From Verrucomicrobiota bacterium (GTDB lineage: Bacteria; Verrucomicrobiota; Lentisphaeria; JABSQK01; JAJFLO01), in contig JAJFLP010000004.1 in assembly GCA_021772635.1 (NCBI GenBank), positions 1 through 56,585 of the forward strand: DNA of 56,585 nucleotides, given 5' to 3'. Position 1 is the first letter of the stretch. Each line of letters begins with the position of its first letter. The translations under genes were made by a program, and so were the position numbers. Shown here in pieces: positions 1 to 11,853 of the stretch. The notes beneath the pieces are model-generated. The model was not told the origin of the DNA. It ran no database searches and saw nothing but the letters and a program-made list of their open reading frames with translations.

Positions 1-140
1 TCTCTGCTCAAATAAACCGATTGGCTTGGCTTCACATCTTAGTGAATGAAAATTCACTTTCACCGTGGCGCCTTCTCCAATCATCTTATTATGAACGAGT
101 TAAGTTCTCTCGCGACGAATCGCGTGAATTAATCAGGCTA
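1..140 (+). repeat. Repeat family A, copy 1
   Basis: First of four copies of a structured repeat of about 140 bp (others at 1036, 2270 and 34479). It carries a 7-bp stem AGTGAAT/ATTCACT closed by GAAA, then a 5-bp stem CGCGA/TCGCG closed by CGAA, and ends in TAATCAGGCTA. The left edge coincides with the window edge, so its true start cannot be seen. It lies upstream of the GAF gene. Just after it, at about 170-195, is a scrap resembling the GCTTGCAGTATA end of family C. Confidence 0.8.
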
Positions 141-274
141 AGGGATTGAAACCCCGTTTTCGACGTTATTGTATAAACTGCTTGCAGTATAAATAAAACT
201 TTCCCGATTAAGCGGAATTGGTCTATCTCAATATTAATTTTTCATCTAACTGATAGTTAAGAGGTTACAAGTTA

Positions 275-1015
275 ATGAACGACGAAGTTACCGATAATGT
301 AGCAGCGAGGATTGAAGCGTTGCGGCAATATAGAATTTTAGACACGCCACCGGAACAAGCTTTTGATGATTTGACGCAACTGGCTAGTTTCATTTGCGAC
401 ACTCCAATCTCTCTTTTAACACTCCTGGATAAGAAACGCCAATGGTTCAAATCTAAAGTCGGATTATCAGTCACGGAAACCCCCATCGAACACGCGTTTT
501 GCGCTCATGCAATACTAGAACAGGATGTTTTTGTCGTAAATGATGCGACAAAAGATGGTCGCTTTTCTGGCAATCCATTGGTCACTTCGGAACCGTTTAT
601 CCGATTTTACGCAGGTGCTCCACTAGTGTCATCGGAGGGGGTCGCTTTAGGGACTCTTTGTGCGATTGACAATAAGCCGCGAGAAATTACAATTGAACAG
701 CAAGGCGCCCTTTCAGCACTTTCGCGACAGGCAACCATGCAACTCGAGTTACGCCGCACGTTGAGGCAATTGACCCGGACCATTACCGAAAAAGAAGACG
801 CACTCAACGAGATCAACGAGCTGCAGGCGCTGCTGCCGATCTGTTGCTACTGTAAAAAGATTAGAGACGATGAAAACTTCTGGCATCAGGTGGATCATTA
901 CATCGCCGCTCATTCTGATATCGAGTTTACACACGGGATTTGCCCGGAGTGTTGCCTGAATATTACGAAGGAGTTCAAGGACGAGATGAATCATGATACC
1001 AAGGCGAAAACCTAA
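275..1015 (+). CDS. GAF-domain signalling protein with C-terminal Cys-rich LPICCYC motif
   Basis: The 246-residue protein has a GAF sensor domain at about residues 10-165 (opening R-x-L-x-x-Y-x-I-L-D-T-P, typical of GAF proteins of hybrid kinases and cyclases), a short coiled coil at about 165-190, and a C-terminal module with LPICCYCKKIRDD and HGICPECC. That tail is seen at the ends of many PAS, GAF and receiver proteins; its paired cysteines suggest metal binding, which is inference. No kinase, GGDEF or other output domain follows, so this is a sensor or adaptor without visible enzymatic output. The ATG is preceded by AAGAGG at good spacing. Family A repeats lie on both sides, and the gene converges on the TerB-like gene. 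Cytoplasmic: no signal peptide or membrane segment. Confidence 0.85.
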   Translation: MNDEVTDNVAARIEALRQYRILDTPPEQAFDDLTQLASFICDTPISLLTLLDKKRQWFKSKVGLSVTETPIEHAFCAHAILEQDVFVVNDATKDGRFSGNPLVTSEPFIRFYAGAPLVSSEGVALGTLCAIDNKPREITIEQQGALSALSRQATMQLELRRTLRQLTRTITEKEDALNEINELQALLPICCYCKKIRDDENFWHQVDHYIAAHSDIEFTHGICPECCLNITKEFKDEMNHDTKAKT

Positions 1016-1035
1016 TCCCGCCATCGCGATCTGAA

Positions 1036-1145
1036 TTCACATCTTAGTGAATGGAAATTTACTTTCACCGTGGTGTCTTCTCCAATCGTCTTATTATGAA
1101 CGAGTTAAGTGCTCTCGCGACGAATCGTGTGAGTTAATCAGGTTA
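1036..1145 (+). repeat. Repeat family A, copy 2
   Basis: Lies between two convergent genes. Relative to copy 1, both stems carry a change that leaves a G-U pair (ATTCACT to ATTTACT, TCGCG to TCGTG), and the first loop is GGAA in place of GAAA. This is the pattern expected if the folded form matters. It may also serve as the shared 3' region of the two genes. Confidence 0.8.
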
Positions 1146-1168
1146 GACCTGCCAGGCGTAATTTGTCT

Positions 1169-2167
1169 TCAAATTTCGAACTGAAAAAGTGCTCGCCGGA
1201 TCCGCCCGATCGACGATTCAGCAGCAATCAGGTTCTCGATAGCGAGCGTAATACTGCCTTCAACCTTGAGTAGCTTCGCAGTCCTGAATATAGCCTTTCT
1301 CTCTTCTATGGAGTATACCTTGTCTGCCCGCGACGCTTTAATCGCATCGTAGAGGAGCTGCCTCAGTTTATTTGTTGGAATATTGATCTTCGCGATCTCT
1401 ACGTCCAGATCCAGTAGCCGAAATTCTCCCGTCCTTACGAGAAGTCGCCATTCAGTATTGACTGCGATCGGAATTTCGTCCACAAACTTCGCCATATTCG
1501 TCAGAATCCAGGCTTCTTCGCTCTTCGGTATCTTGCCGTCAGCGCCGGCAACCGCGAGCAAAGCCCGACCGTATGCCAACAGTGAATCTTCGTCAATCTG
1601 ATCGATCCCATATGTTTCGCGTCCGGCCCGTGAAATTTCGAGAATTTGGCTGTCGGTTGGCGGGAGAGATTCGGGCGTGGTAAGTTTGAATAAGCCGGTC
1701 CTCGTATGTGCCTCGGCCGATTCCAGTTCTATTACGCCTTCGAGCGTAAGCGCGATATCGCTGCGAACCCCAAGTAAAGCTCCCCTTGCGATTGCCAGCT
1801 GGCCAGTTTCTGATGTCTTGTTTTTGGCGACCCTTGACATTCTAAGTGAATCGTAGAGAAGTATTCGCGGAAAGTCTAATTGTAAGTTTGCGGATATTCG
1901 AGGGATTATTTCCTCAAGCTCAGCCTGATAATCGAAGTTCTGTATGGCGTGAATAACCTTCTCTGGCACATTGAGGTTACGTCTGAGATGGTTAAGTAAC
2001 CAGTCCAATTCTGATCGTGAAACCTGCCCACTTGTTTCAGTCGTAAGTTTTAATAACGCGTATCCGAAATTGATCCAGGACTCAGCGGTGGCTGTCTTGA
2101 ATCCATAAAGTTCTTTCGTTACTACTCTCGCAGTGGAGGCCTTTGTTTCATGCTCTTCTGAATCCAT
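1169..2167 (-). CDS. Tandem TerB-like helical domain protein
   Basis: The 332-residue protein is mostly alpha-helical and appears to hold two related halves. Each has the TerB/DUF533-like pattern of a helix, a D-G-K-I or similar acidic turn, and a helix with E-E: AGADGKIPKSEEAWI near residues 212-226, and a C-terminal repeat with SRADKVYSIEERKAIFRTAK near 278-298. TerB-like domains are acidic helical modules associated with membrane stress and metal-responsive systems; no function can be assigned here. The ATG is preceded by GGGGA at about 7 nt. No signal peptide or membrane segment. Flanked by family A copies in opposite orientation (1036 and 2270). The TerB assignment rests on motif pattern only. 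Confidence 0.6.
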   Translation of the reverse strand: MDSEEHETKASTARVVTKELYGFKTATAESWINFGYALLKLTTETSGQVSRSELDWLLNHLRRNLNVPEKVIHAIQNFDYQAELEEIIPRISANLQLDFPRILLYDSLRMSRVAKNKTSETGQLAIARGALLGVRSDIALTLEGVIELESAEAHTRTGLFKLTTPESLPPTDSQILEISRAGRETYGIDQIDEDSLLAYGRALLAVAGADGKIPKSEEAWILTNMAKFVDEIPIAVNTEWRLLVRTGEFRLLDLDVEIAKINIPTNKLRQLLYDAIKASRADKVYSIEERKAIFRTAKLLKVEGSITLAIENLIAAESSIGRIRRALFQFEI

Positions 2168-2269
2168 GTGCGTATCCCCAAGTCAGTCTGGAACTATTGT
2201 ACGTCCAACTGGCTTCATGTGCTTACAGTATTTATTAGCGGTTAGCCGAGCCCGATTAAGATTAGCCCC

Positions 2270-2390
2270 TAGCCTGATTAATTCACGCGATTCGTCGCGA
2301 GAGAATTTAACTCGTTCATAATAAGTCGATTGGAGAAGGCACCACGGTAAAAGTGAATTTCCATTCACTAAGATGTGAAGTCAAGCCAAT
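2270..2390 (-). repeat. Repeat family A, copy 3 (inverted, right end truncated)
   Basis: Begins TAGCCTGATTAATTCACGCG, holds the stem CGCGA-TTCG-TCGCG and the AGTGAAT/ATTCACT stem, and loses similarity after CAAGCCAAT, about 18 bp short of copy 4. It lies between the TerB-like gene start and the glycosyltransferase gene end. Confidence 0.8.
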
Positions 2391-2455
2391 AGTATAAACG
2401 CCGAATTTGAATTTGCTGGAAATTTCTATGAATAGCATCATAATTTACGCACGAT

Positions 2456-4678
2456 TTATGCGGCCGTATCTTTGTAGTACGACCGGTACATGCGCTCAGA
2501 AAGCTGTGCGGTGTTAGCGCCCAGCCTTCGCATTATCAAGAATGTGGATACCAGGCGAAACACCTGAAAAGTGTACCCCGTGAATTTCTTTCGCTGCCAC
2601 CGTCGTGTCGATATTACCAGTAGTCCACCGAGATTCAGGCGACACGGATACGCAGCAAGGCGCAGTGAAAGTTCGACATCCTCCATTAGCGGTAACGACG
2701 GTACGCCGCCAATCTTATTGATTATTGATCGGCGCGCGAATATTCCTTGATCGCCGAAAGCGATGCCAGCGAAACGAAATCGAAGTCGATTGCTGAGTTC
2801 GATTATTTGCATTTTAATCGATGGGCAATCGTAGGTGTGTCCCAAAATTCCCCACTGCGCCGCCGGATTTTGTACGAGGGTTTGGTACGTTCGTACCAAA
2901 GCGTCACGGTGAATGATAGCGTCGGCATGAAGAATGACAACGAGCTCTCCGCTACCAGCATTGGTACCTGCAGCAATCTGCCCACCACGTGATCGAGGGG
3001 ATGAATATGAGGTCCTTGCCCCCGACGCCTCAGCTATTTCGACGGTTCTATCCGTACTACCACCGTCGACGACGAATATATTCACCTCTGGTGTCACAAC
3101 AGTTGCAGAACTTCCGGGTGTTAAAGGATTGTCATCGGCGTCGCGGCCATGTTCTTTTAGTTGTGCCTCCGCCGCGCGGATATGCTCTAGCAATGCGGCG
3201 ATATGTTTTTCTTCGTTGAGTGTTGGTATGACGATATCAATCGAGTTAGGAGGTGAGTACGTCTTGTGCCACGGGCCCGTCGCCCGGAGAAAGTCGCGAA
3301 TCAGTACTAAAACGAACGGAATATATACGCCGTACCAGACCCAGGGAATTTCGGTCCACTGACCGTTTTCCCATTGTTCGTGGCAGGTCCAGAACGTGAG
3401 TCCGAGCGTTGCGAAAAGCAATAGCCACGCCCGGCTAGGGTGAAAAACCAGGAACAGTGCTACCGGAAGGAGGTACCACGGGTGGACGGTTGGGATGCAT
3501 AATACGAGCCACATCCACGCGAGCGTAATTCCATGTTGCGGTGCGTCTTGTTTGAATATCCAAATACATCCTAGCCCGGCAAAAAAGCAAAAAGAAATAG
3601 CGTAGGAATAGGCGGCGCCAGAGAGGGAGTATCGAATTAAGCGGGGAAGGAATTCATTATAGTGCATCTCATTTGAGAATACGGTGATTGCTTCAAAAAT
3701 CTGTCCTTGGAGAAAGGGAATGTAAAGCAGAAACGGAATAGCGAAAAAGACTGAGGCCCGCAAATTCTTCCGACTGATTAGAAATGGGAGGATTATGAAT
3801 GCCAGGTACTTCGTCATGACCGCACATCCCAGGAAAAAGAACCCTGACGGCCAGGCGGGTTTCGGCTTCGCCACCGTCAGTAACATAAGCGCTAGAAACA
3901 GGTTTTGCAGTATGTCTATATGCCCTTCGCCTGCGCCATACAGTAGTACGAGTGGGTTCCAAGCGTAGAGCACGGTCCAGCGTCGTGGAACACCCCATAG
4001 CGCCGCTGCTTTCAATAAAGTCAATACAACGAGAATATCGCAGACCAGGAAGAAAAACTTGTATACGGTAAGGGTATTGACCGGAGCTATTCCGACGGTT
4101 GATGAAAACATGGATATCAATCGAAATGAAAGCAGACTCAACGGCGGATATATCGCCGGAATATTCTTATGATTAATATTCGCGTAGAGAGGATCTGCCC
4201 CGAATTCGTCTGAGAACTCACTCGGTGCGTGTACATACGGGTTAACACCCCGGGTCTGGATGAAGCCCTCCCAGGCATAACGATTCACGTCGTCTGACAA
4301 AGGGTAACCGACGAATGCAATGCGTAGAATAACCGAAATTATTAGGATTCCAGCGCCCGAAAACGCTACTCGATCCAGGCTCAACTTAATGTCGCTTTCC
4401 GAGTCGTTATAATCAGAATGCGCCACCTTGACGTTCGGATCTTCAGAGCTGTGATCAGAGAGAGGGTTGAGGTGAGGGAGTTGCGCGTTTCCTGGCCCGA
4501 GCTTGAATATGAGGAGGTATAGGAGAACATGCGCGACCGCATAGAGCAGAAACGCGGGCGTCGGATTCTGAAAGACCCCGCCCCGTGTTCCAAGACCCAC
4601 GAGGGATGCCAGAAAAATTGTCAATAAGATTGGAAGGCGAGTTTTCGAAGGAATGATCGGGTTACGCAACTTGGGCAT
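2456..4678 (-). CDS. Membrane GT-C-type glycosyltransferase fused to a GT2 (TIGR04283-like) glycosyltransferase
   Basis: The 740-residue protein joins two enzymes. Residues 1-465 form a polytopic membrane region with many hydrophobic helices and a loop containing [11 protein letters not shown] and NPYVHAP, as in GT-C mannosyl- or aminoarabinose-type transferases that use polyprenyl-phosphate sugars. Residues 478-720 are a cytosolic GT-A fold of family 2: IVIPTLNEE (483-490), VVDGGSTD (536-543), HADA (585-588) and GDQGIFARR (642-650), which match the TIGR04283 type. Together they suggest sugar transfer to a lipid or surface glycan; the acceptor is unknown. The first 17 bases overlap the end of transaldolase, so translation is probably coupled and the two genes co-transcribed. 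Confidence 0.8.
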   Translation of the reverse strand: MPKLRNPIIPSKTRLPILLTIFLASLVGLGTRGGVFQNPTPAFLLYAVAHVLLYLLIFKLGPGNAQLPHLNPLSDHSSEDPNVKVAHSDYNDSESDIKLSLDRVAFSGAGILIISVILRIAFVGYPLSDDVNRYAWEGFIQTRGVNPYVHAPSEFSDEFGADPLYANINHKNIPAIYPPLSLLSFRLISMFSSTVGIAPVNTLTVYKFFFLVCDILVVLTLLKAAALWGVPRRWTVLYAWNPLVLLYGAGEGHIDILQNLFLALMLLTVAKPKPAWPSGFFFLGCAVMTKYLAFIILPFLISRKNLRASVFFAIPFLLYIPFLQGQIFEAITVFSNEMHYNEFLPRLIRYSLSGAAYSYAISFCFFAGLGCIWIFKQDAPQHGITLAWMWLVLCIPTVHPWYLLPVALFLVFHPSRAWLLLFATLGLTFWTCHEQWENGQWTEIPWVWYGVYIPFVLVLIRDFLRATGPWHKTYSPPNSIDIVIPTLNEEKHIAALLEHIRAAEAQLKEHGRDADDNPLTPGSSATVVTPEVNIFVVDGGSTDRTVEIAEASGARTSYSSPRSRGGQIAAGTNAGSGELVVILHADAIIHRDALVRTYQTLVQNPAAQWGILGHTYDCPSIKMQIIELSNRLRFRFAGIAFGDQGIFARRSIINKIGGVPSLPLMEDVELSLRLAAYPCRLNLGGLLVISTRRWQRKKFTGYTFQVFRLVSTFLIMRRLGANTAQLSERMYRSYYKDTAA

Positions 4679-5642
4679 TGACCAATTTCGCTTTTACGAA
4701 ATTTTCGAGTTTAACCTGGTCCGCCGCAAACTTACGGATACCGTCCGATAATTTCTCAGTCGCCATCTGGTCCTCGTTCAGCATCCATCGAAACTTCGCT
4801 TCGTTCAGGCTCAGTTTCGGATCGATACAGCGTTGTTTCGCGTTCTGTGGCGACAGCACGCGCTTTACCTCCTCCGACTCATTTTTCAGTAGATCCAGGA
4901 ATTTAGGGCCAATCGTAAGAAGATCGCAGCCGGCAAGTCCCTTTATTTCATGGACGTTCCGGAAACTCGCGCCCATTACCAGTGTCCGGTAGTCATGTTT
5001 CTTGTAATACGCATATATCTTACGAACTGACCGTACTCCCGGATCCTGGTTTTTGGGATAGTGATCCTTCTTCTCATGGGCTTTGTACCAATCTAAAATA
5101 CGTCCCACAAACGGTGAAATAAGAAAAACCCCCGCCTCCGCGCATGCGACTGCCTGTGAGAAACCGAACATAAGCGTCATATTGCAGTGAATTCCCTCTT
5201 CCTCTAAAATTTTACCAGCCTGAATACCTTCCCAGGTAGATGCTATCTTAATTAGAATTCGATCTTTCTCAATTCCTGCCTCTTTGTACATCTGAATTAT
5301 CTCTCGAGCTTTGGCGAGAGTCGCTGTAGTGTCGAATGATAATCGTGCATCGACTTCCGTCGAGACGAACCGCGGGACGATTTTCAGGATCTTGCAACCG
5401 AAGTTGATCGCAAGCTTATCTGTCGTTTTCGCGATGATAGAAAGTTCATCGTTACCGTGTTGCCTACCCCATGTGATCGCCTCGTCTACCAGGTCTTGAT
5501 ACTGCCGCATTTGCGCGGCTGCGTAAATAAGGGTTGGGTTCGTAGTCGCATCTGTTGGTGTATACTGCTTTATCGACTCGATGTCGCCGGTGTCCGCGAC
5601 AACTGTTGTCATAGATTTCAAGCTTTTCAGCGCATTGCTCAT
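4662..5642 (-). CDS. tal: Transaldolase
   Basis: Class I transaldolase of 326 residues (E. coli TalB has 317). It transfers a dihydroxyacetone unit between sedoheptulose 7-phosphate and glyceraldehyde 3-phosphate in the non-oxidative pentose phosphate pathway. Family signatures are [12 protein letters not shown] near the N-terminus, [11 protein letters not shown] with the Schiff-base lysine (the first K of ILIKI), and [12 protein letters not shown] longer reading to 5711 exists, but the ATG at 5642 is preceded by GGGAG at good spacing and matches the family N-terminus, so the shorter start is preferred. It is the first gene of a probable two-gene unit with the overlapping glycosyltransferase and diverges from ligA. 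Confidence 0.95.
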   Translation of the reverse strand: MSNALKSLKSMTTVVADTGDIESIKQYTPTDATTNPTLIYAAAQMRQYQDLVDEAITWGRQHGNDELSIIAKTTDKLAINFGCKILKIVPRFVSTEVDARLSFDTTATLAKAREIIQMYKEAGIEKDRILIKIASTWEGIQAGKILEEEGIHCNMTLMFGFSQAVACAEAGVFLISPFVGRILDWYKAHEKKDHYPKNQDPGVRSVRKIYAYYKKHDYRTLVMGASFRNVHEIKGLAGCDLLTIGPKFLDLLKNESEEVKRVLSPQNAKQRCIDPKLSLNEAKFRWMLNEDQMATEKLSDGIRKFAADQVKLENFVKAKLVNAQVA

Positions 5643-5745
5643 GGTTTTATCTCCCGGGTTGCAGGCGAATTTGGTATACACCCAATAAAAGACAGTGTAA
5701 CGTAAACGCATTCATTTAGGCGTTTTGATTTCACTTGGAATATAG

Positions 5746-7815
<2,070 letters not shown>

Positions 7816-7840
7816 TCGAAATCCTCGGCTGTTATTCCCA

Positions 7841-8752
7841 TCAGCACACGAGCTTCGCCAATACGGCCTTCTGAGCATGCAGTCGATTCTCGGCCTGGTC
7901 CCAAATAATTGACACCGGACCATCAAGAACCTCATCTGTTATTTCCTCGCCTCGTTTCGCCGGCAAACAGTGCATCACTTTTACGTCGTCCGCTGCATGC
8001 GTCAGTAATCCACTGTTAACCTGATACGGTCTTAGTTGGTTACGTCGCTCATCCGCTTCATCTTCGAACCCCATACTGACCCAAACATCAGTGTATACGA
8101 AGTTCGCATCCGAGACCGCTTCGACCGGGTCATTTGTGACCGTGACTTTACCCGGACCTTTCGAGTCCTCGATAATCGTTCCCGCAGGATGATAGCCGTC
8201 TGGTGCACCAATGCGAAGGTCGATCCCGGCCAGTTTGGCAGCGATGATCCATGAATTAGCCATATTACTGGCACCGTCACCAAGGTAAGCGACCTTGACA
8301 CCTGAAAGTCGGCCTGCGTTTTCCTGTATCGTAAGCAGATCCGCGAGAAGCTGACACGGGTGAAACTGATCGGTGAGAGCGTTTATAACTGGTATGGATG
8401 AGTGCTGGGAGTACTCTTCAATGCCGGAGTGCCGGTGAATCCGAATAATAACGCCGTGCGCATATCGGCTTAGTACCTCCGCAGTATCAGACATGGTCTC
8501 ACCGCGACCGAGCTGGAGATCATTGCGATCAAGAAACAGCGATTGACCGCCCAGCTCATAAATCCCAACCTGGAACGAAACACGCGTCCGGGTCGAGGAT
8601 TTTCCGAATATCATCGCGATCGTCTTGCCCGTCAGCGGCTTTTCGGTATTCGATAGACCGCGACGTTGTTTTAGATCAGCGGCGAGAACAAGAATTTCCT
8701 TGAGCTCGGTTTCGGTTACATCCTTTAGTGAAAGTAGATCTCTCGTATTCAT
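7841..8752 (-). CDS. argF: Ornithine carbamoyltransferase
   Basis: Converts ornithine and carbamoyl phosphate to citrulline in arginine synthesis. The carbamoyl-phosphate loop KSSTRTRVSF, the HPCQ motif and the ornithine-binding HCLPAKRGEE are all present. The frame is open to 8803 (320 residues), but the family normally begins M-x-x-R-x-L-L-S-L-x-D, which matches the ATG at 8752 (303 residues); neither start has a strong ribosome site. With the start at 8752, 25 bp separate it from argD on the same strand, consistent with an argD-argF unit. Confidence 0.93.
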   Translation of the reverse strand: MNTRDLLSLKDVTETELKEILVLAADLKQRRGLSNTEKPLTGKTIAMIFGKSSTRTRVSFQVGIYELGGQSLFLDRNDLQLGRGETMSDTAEVLSRYAHGVIIRIHRHSGIEEYSQHSSIPVINALTDQFHPCQLLADLLTIQENAGRLSGVKVAYLGDGASNMANSWIIAAKLAGIDLRIGAPDGYHPAGTIIEDSKGPGKVTVTNDPVEAVSDANFVYTDVWVSMGFEDEADERRNQLRPYQVNSGLLTHAADDVKVMHCLPAKRGEEITDEVLDGPVSIIWDQAENRLHAQKAVLAKLVC

Positions 8753-8777
8753 AACTAATCGTCCGTTAAGTGCTTCC

Positions 8778-9959
8778 TTATTTATGTTCTTCGATGACAT
8801 CATCGAGAATTTTCAGGGCTTCATCGATGTCTCGCGCGGTTACCGTCAACGGCGGTAGGAGCCTTATCACGTTCTCTCCCGCCGAGAGAATCAGGAGTGC
8901 TGCCGCCGCTGATTTTTTCACGAACTCTAAGACCGGACAGTCGAATTCAACACCGATCATAAGGCCTCTGCCTCGAATGTCCCGAATACATGTGTGTTTA
9001 CGCGAAAGTTGAACCAACCCGGCTTTGAGATGCGCTCCCATTTTTTGGCAGTTGGAGAGTATACCCTCCTGCTCAATTACTTCGAATACCGCAAGTGCCG
9101 CCGAGCAGGCGAGCGGTGTGCCCCCGAATGTGCTTGCATGAGACCCCTGTCCCAACACGTCGCCCCATTTTGAGTCTACCTCGAACGCGCCGATAGGAAA
9201 GCCGTTTCCCAGTCCCTTCGCCATTGATACTGCGTCTGGTGTCACGCCGTAGTGCTGGTACGCCAAATAATAGCCGGTTCGGCCGATTCCGCATTGGACC
9301 TCGTCGAACAGAAGCAATAATTGTTTCGCATTACAAACCTGTCTAGCTCGCGTAATAAACTCGTTGGTTGCCGGATGAACTCCGCCTTCGCCTTGGATAG
9401 GTTCCAACAAGATCGCTGCCGTCTTGTCCGTGACAGCATCCTCTAATGCCTGCGCATCGTTAAACGGAACGAACTTAAAACCATCCATATGCGGCTCGAA
9501 GCCCTCCCTGAATTTAGGTTTATCCGTCGCTGCAAGGGTGGCAAGGGTTCGGCCATGGAATGAGTTATTCATGCAGATGACCTCGTATTTTCCCCTCGTG
9601 CTACCCCACCGGCGCGCAAACTTGATCATACCCTCATTCGCTTCTGCACCGCTATTTGCGAAGAATAAGCGCCCGCTAAATGTCCGACCGGCGATAACCT
9701 CCGCGAGTTGCGGCTGTTTCTCGTTCATGTACAAGTTGGAGACGTGAACCAGTGTTGCCGCTTGCTTTTGGATTGCCTCTGTGACAACAGGATGGCAGTG
9801 TCCCAGATTACATACGCCGATTCCGGCTGTAAAATCCAGGTATCTTCTGCCTGACGCGTCCCACAGGTGGATACCCTTGCCGTATTGGAACGACAGTTCC
9901 GGGGCGTAAGTCGGGACCAGGAAACGGTTTTGTAGCTCTTTTAACTTCTCTGGGTCCAT
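8778..9959 (-). CDS. argD: Acetylornithine aminotransferase
   Basis: Class III PLP aminotransferase of 393 residues converting N-acetylglutamate semialdehyde to N-acetylornithine. It has FTAGIGVCNLGHCHP near the N-terminus, LLLFDEVQCGIGRTG with the PLP-contacting aspartate, and MAKGLGNGFPIGA with the PLP lysine. Length and motifs fit ArgD rather than ornithine or GABA aminotransferase, and the neighbouring argF and argB support this. An interval of about 510 bp carrying a family C repeat separates it from argB, so argB may not share its transcript. Confidence 0.93.
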   Translation of the reverse strand: MDPEKLKELQNRFLVPTYAPELSFQYGKGIHLWDASGRRYLDFTAGIGVCNLGHCHPVVTEAIQKQAATLVHVSNLYMNEKQPQLAEVIAGRTFSGRLFFANSGAEANEGMIKFARRWGSTRGKYEVICMNNSFHGRTLATLAATDKPKFREGFEPHMDGFKFVPFNDAQALEDAVTDKTAAILLEPIQGEGGVHPATNEFITRARQVCNAKQLLLLFDEVQCGIGRTGYYLAYQHYGVTPDAVSMAKGLGNGFPIGAFEVDSKWGDVLGQGSHASTFGGTPLACSAALAVFEVIEQEGILSNCQKMGAHLKAGLVQLSRKHTCIRDIRGRGLMIGVEFDCPVLEFVKKSAAAALLILSAGENVIRLLPPLTVTARDIDEALKILDDVIEEHK

Positions 9960-9982
9960 CGTTTATCAATCTCGTTGATTTC

Positions 9983-10309
9983 TATACTGAAAGCAGTACC
10001 ATTTTGGGTCCGTATAGACGGAGTCCGCTCGTGCGGTTCGCACAAGCGCACTCCGAGAATGCGGAGAGACGACTTTGACCCCACATAGTGGGGTTTCATT
10101 CCCCGCGGGTTACCGCGATTTCAAAACTATTTCCAAAGCCGATACCCCGTCTGCTCTGCGCCGGGGTAGTTCATTTCATTACCTAAGATCTATGTTGAGC
10201 CCAGCGAAATCCGCCGCGGTGGAAACCATATTTTTTAACCGGCATTCTGCTGGTCAGCAGAACGCCTGGTCGAATACCTGAAGACGTTCGGAATAAATTG
10301 TTTATACCG
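9983..10309. repeat. Repeat family C mosaic, copy 1 (argB-argD gap)
   Basis: Fills most of the argB-argD interval. It has the family ends GAAAGCAGTACCATTTT and GAAGACGTTCGG and, between them, several smaller palindromes: GCATTCTGCTGGTCAGCAGAA, GACCCCACATAGTGGGGT and AGTCCGCTCGTGCGG. Similar modules recur in different combinations at 27180, 36027, 38515 and 42059. A 68-codon open frame inside is not considered a gene. Confidence 0.7.
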
Positions 10310-10473
10310 AAAACTCGAAGGCGATCAGTATACCATGCTGAGTGCCAGGTGGTCGTAATTGTAGTCTTCGCTTCTCGATCGATTAGGATTAAGATGACGA
10401 AAATTCAGTGAAGGTTATCCATTCGTTGAGGGGGTTTCTTCAAGCCGACGGCTCTGCCGGTGGAATTTGAACC

Positions 10474-11349
10474 TCAATTCTTGACTATCTGGGTGCCGAC
10501 GCCTTCGTCCGTGAATATTTCAAGAAGTAGCGAGTGTTGCATCCGGCCATCAATGAAGTGTACCTTGTTCGTCCCTGCAGCGAGCGCTTCGATTGCGCTT
10601 CGAATCTTAGGAACCATGCCGCCGGTGATCACATTGCTGTCGATCAGACCATCAACTTCGCTAACACTTACAGTTGAAAGTAGGCTGTTTTCATCGTCCG
10701 GGTCTTTTAATATTCCGGGAACATCGCTGAGAAAAACGAGTTTTCTAGATTTTAATTCTGCCGCTACCCGCGAGGCAACAATGTCAGCGTTGATATTGTA
10801 GAGTTGCCCATCCTCCCCACGGCCCACAGGCGTTATCACTGGGACTTTATTCAATTCCAATATCGCGTTTATAGCCGCGACGTCAACCGATGTAACGTCT
10901 CCGACATAACCAAGATCACCGCAATCGCCGGTCTTAGGATTCTTCGATTTGATCTGCTGTGCCGTAAGGATCTTCTTCCCAGACAACGCTACCGCTTCTC
11001 CGCCGTACTTCACGACTGCGTTAACGAGTCTTGGATTTACTTCTCCATGCAATATCTCGTCGACGACGGTTATAGTGCTATCGCATGTGTAGCGCAGACC
11101 TTTTATAAATCGTGTTGCGATCCCCAAACGCTCAAGTTCAGCGCTGATTTCCTTGCCACCGCCATGGATGATAACGGGTTTCATCCCGACGCATTCCATA
11201 AAAACTATGTCCCGCATCGTACTTTCGAAACATTCCGGAACCTCCATTGCGCTGCCACCGAACTTAACGACGACGACGACGCCGCGAAAATCCTGCATAT
11301 ATGGTAGGGCTTCGATAAGCACTGCTGCTTTAGCAATATATTCCTGCAC
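10474..11349 (-). CDS. argB: Acetylglutamate kinase
   Basis: Amino acid kinase of 291 residues phosphorylating N-acetylglutamate, the second step of arginine synthesis. It has VVKFGGSAM (phosphate-binding lysine), the glycine-rich IIHGGGKEIS, INADIVASRVA and the C-terminal GGMVPKI signature. The start is a GTG, with GGA about 8-9 nt upstream; no in-frame ATG lies nearby. It is the most upstream arginine gene on this strand. argC, argJ and argG/H are not in the window. Confidence 0.95.
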   Translation of the reverse strand: MQEYIAKAAVLIEALPYMQDFRGVVVVVKFGGSAMEVPECFESTMRDIVFMECVGMKPVIIHGGGKEISAELERLGIATRFIKGLRYTCDSTITVVDEILHGEVNPRLVNAVVKYGGEAVALSGKKILTAQQIKSKNPKTGDCGDLGYVGDVTSVDVAAINAILELNKVPVITPVGRGEDGQLYNINADIVASRVAAELKSRKLVFLSDVPGILKDPDDENSLLSTVSVSEVDGLIDSNVITGGMVPKIRSAIEALAAGTNKVHFIDGRMQHSLLLEIFTDEGVGTQIVKN

Positions 11350-11388
11350 TCAATTTTCCAATTTTATTATTACTGTGGTTAGCCCCAA

Positions 11389-11507
11389 ATCCAGCGAACT
11401 TTTCGTTGGATTTTCTTCGTGCTCGTAATCATGATCGTAATCTCTCACAAAATTTCACCTCGAAAAACCAGAAAGAGTAAGATTACGAATCGGAATATTC
11501 GCTTATT
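11389..11507 (-). repeat. Repeat family E, copy 1
   Basis: About 120 bp, matched in inverted orientation at 44152. It contains short near-repeats of TCGTAATC, a central CTGGTTTTTCGA block, and ends in the imperfect hairpin CCAGCGAACTTTTCGTTGG. Located directly before a family B element, upstream of argB. Confidence 0.7.
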
Positions 11508-11514
11508 CTAGCTC

Positions 11515-11695
11515 TAGCCTGCATTATGCACAAGTTTCGTCATGAGAATGCGTAGGTTGCTTTAGATCAAAGAGTTATGGAGGTTGCCGGGACGAAAAAA
11601 TATTGAAATATTTTGAGATCCGGCGTTCTCTGTAACTCATTTATATGAAACAAGATACGCATTCGCAATAGATATTTTATGCATAATGTAGGCTA
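11515..11695. mobile_element. MITE-like family B, copy 1
   Basis: 181 bp with terminal inverted repeats TAGCCTGCATTATGCA and TGCATAATGTAGGCTA. Inside is the hairpin AATATTGAAATATT and a GAGTTATGGAG/CTGTAACTC pair. It has no coding capacity. Copies or fragments occur at 26641, 34339, 41761 and 42973. The ends begin with the same TAGCCTG as family A. Confidence 0.75.
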
Positions 11696-11853
11696 GGACG
11701 GTACTGTTGCGAACAGGGGCGATGGGAACGAACCGCTAAATATATTTTGCAAGTCTTGATTGTCAATCGAACAAATCAGACAGCGTTGCAATACATAACC
11801 GCGTTGAATATAGTAACTAATATGACTTTCGCTTTGTACCAAAGAGATTAGTA

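Noticed and set aside
10075-10281. 68-codon open frame in the argB-argD gap
   Set aside because: Lies wholly within a family C mosaic made of palindromes; not protein-like.
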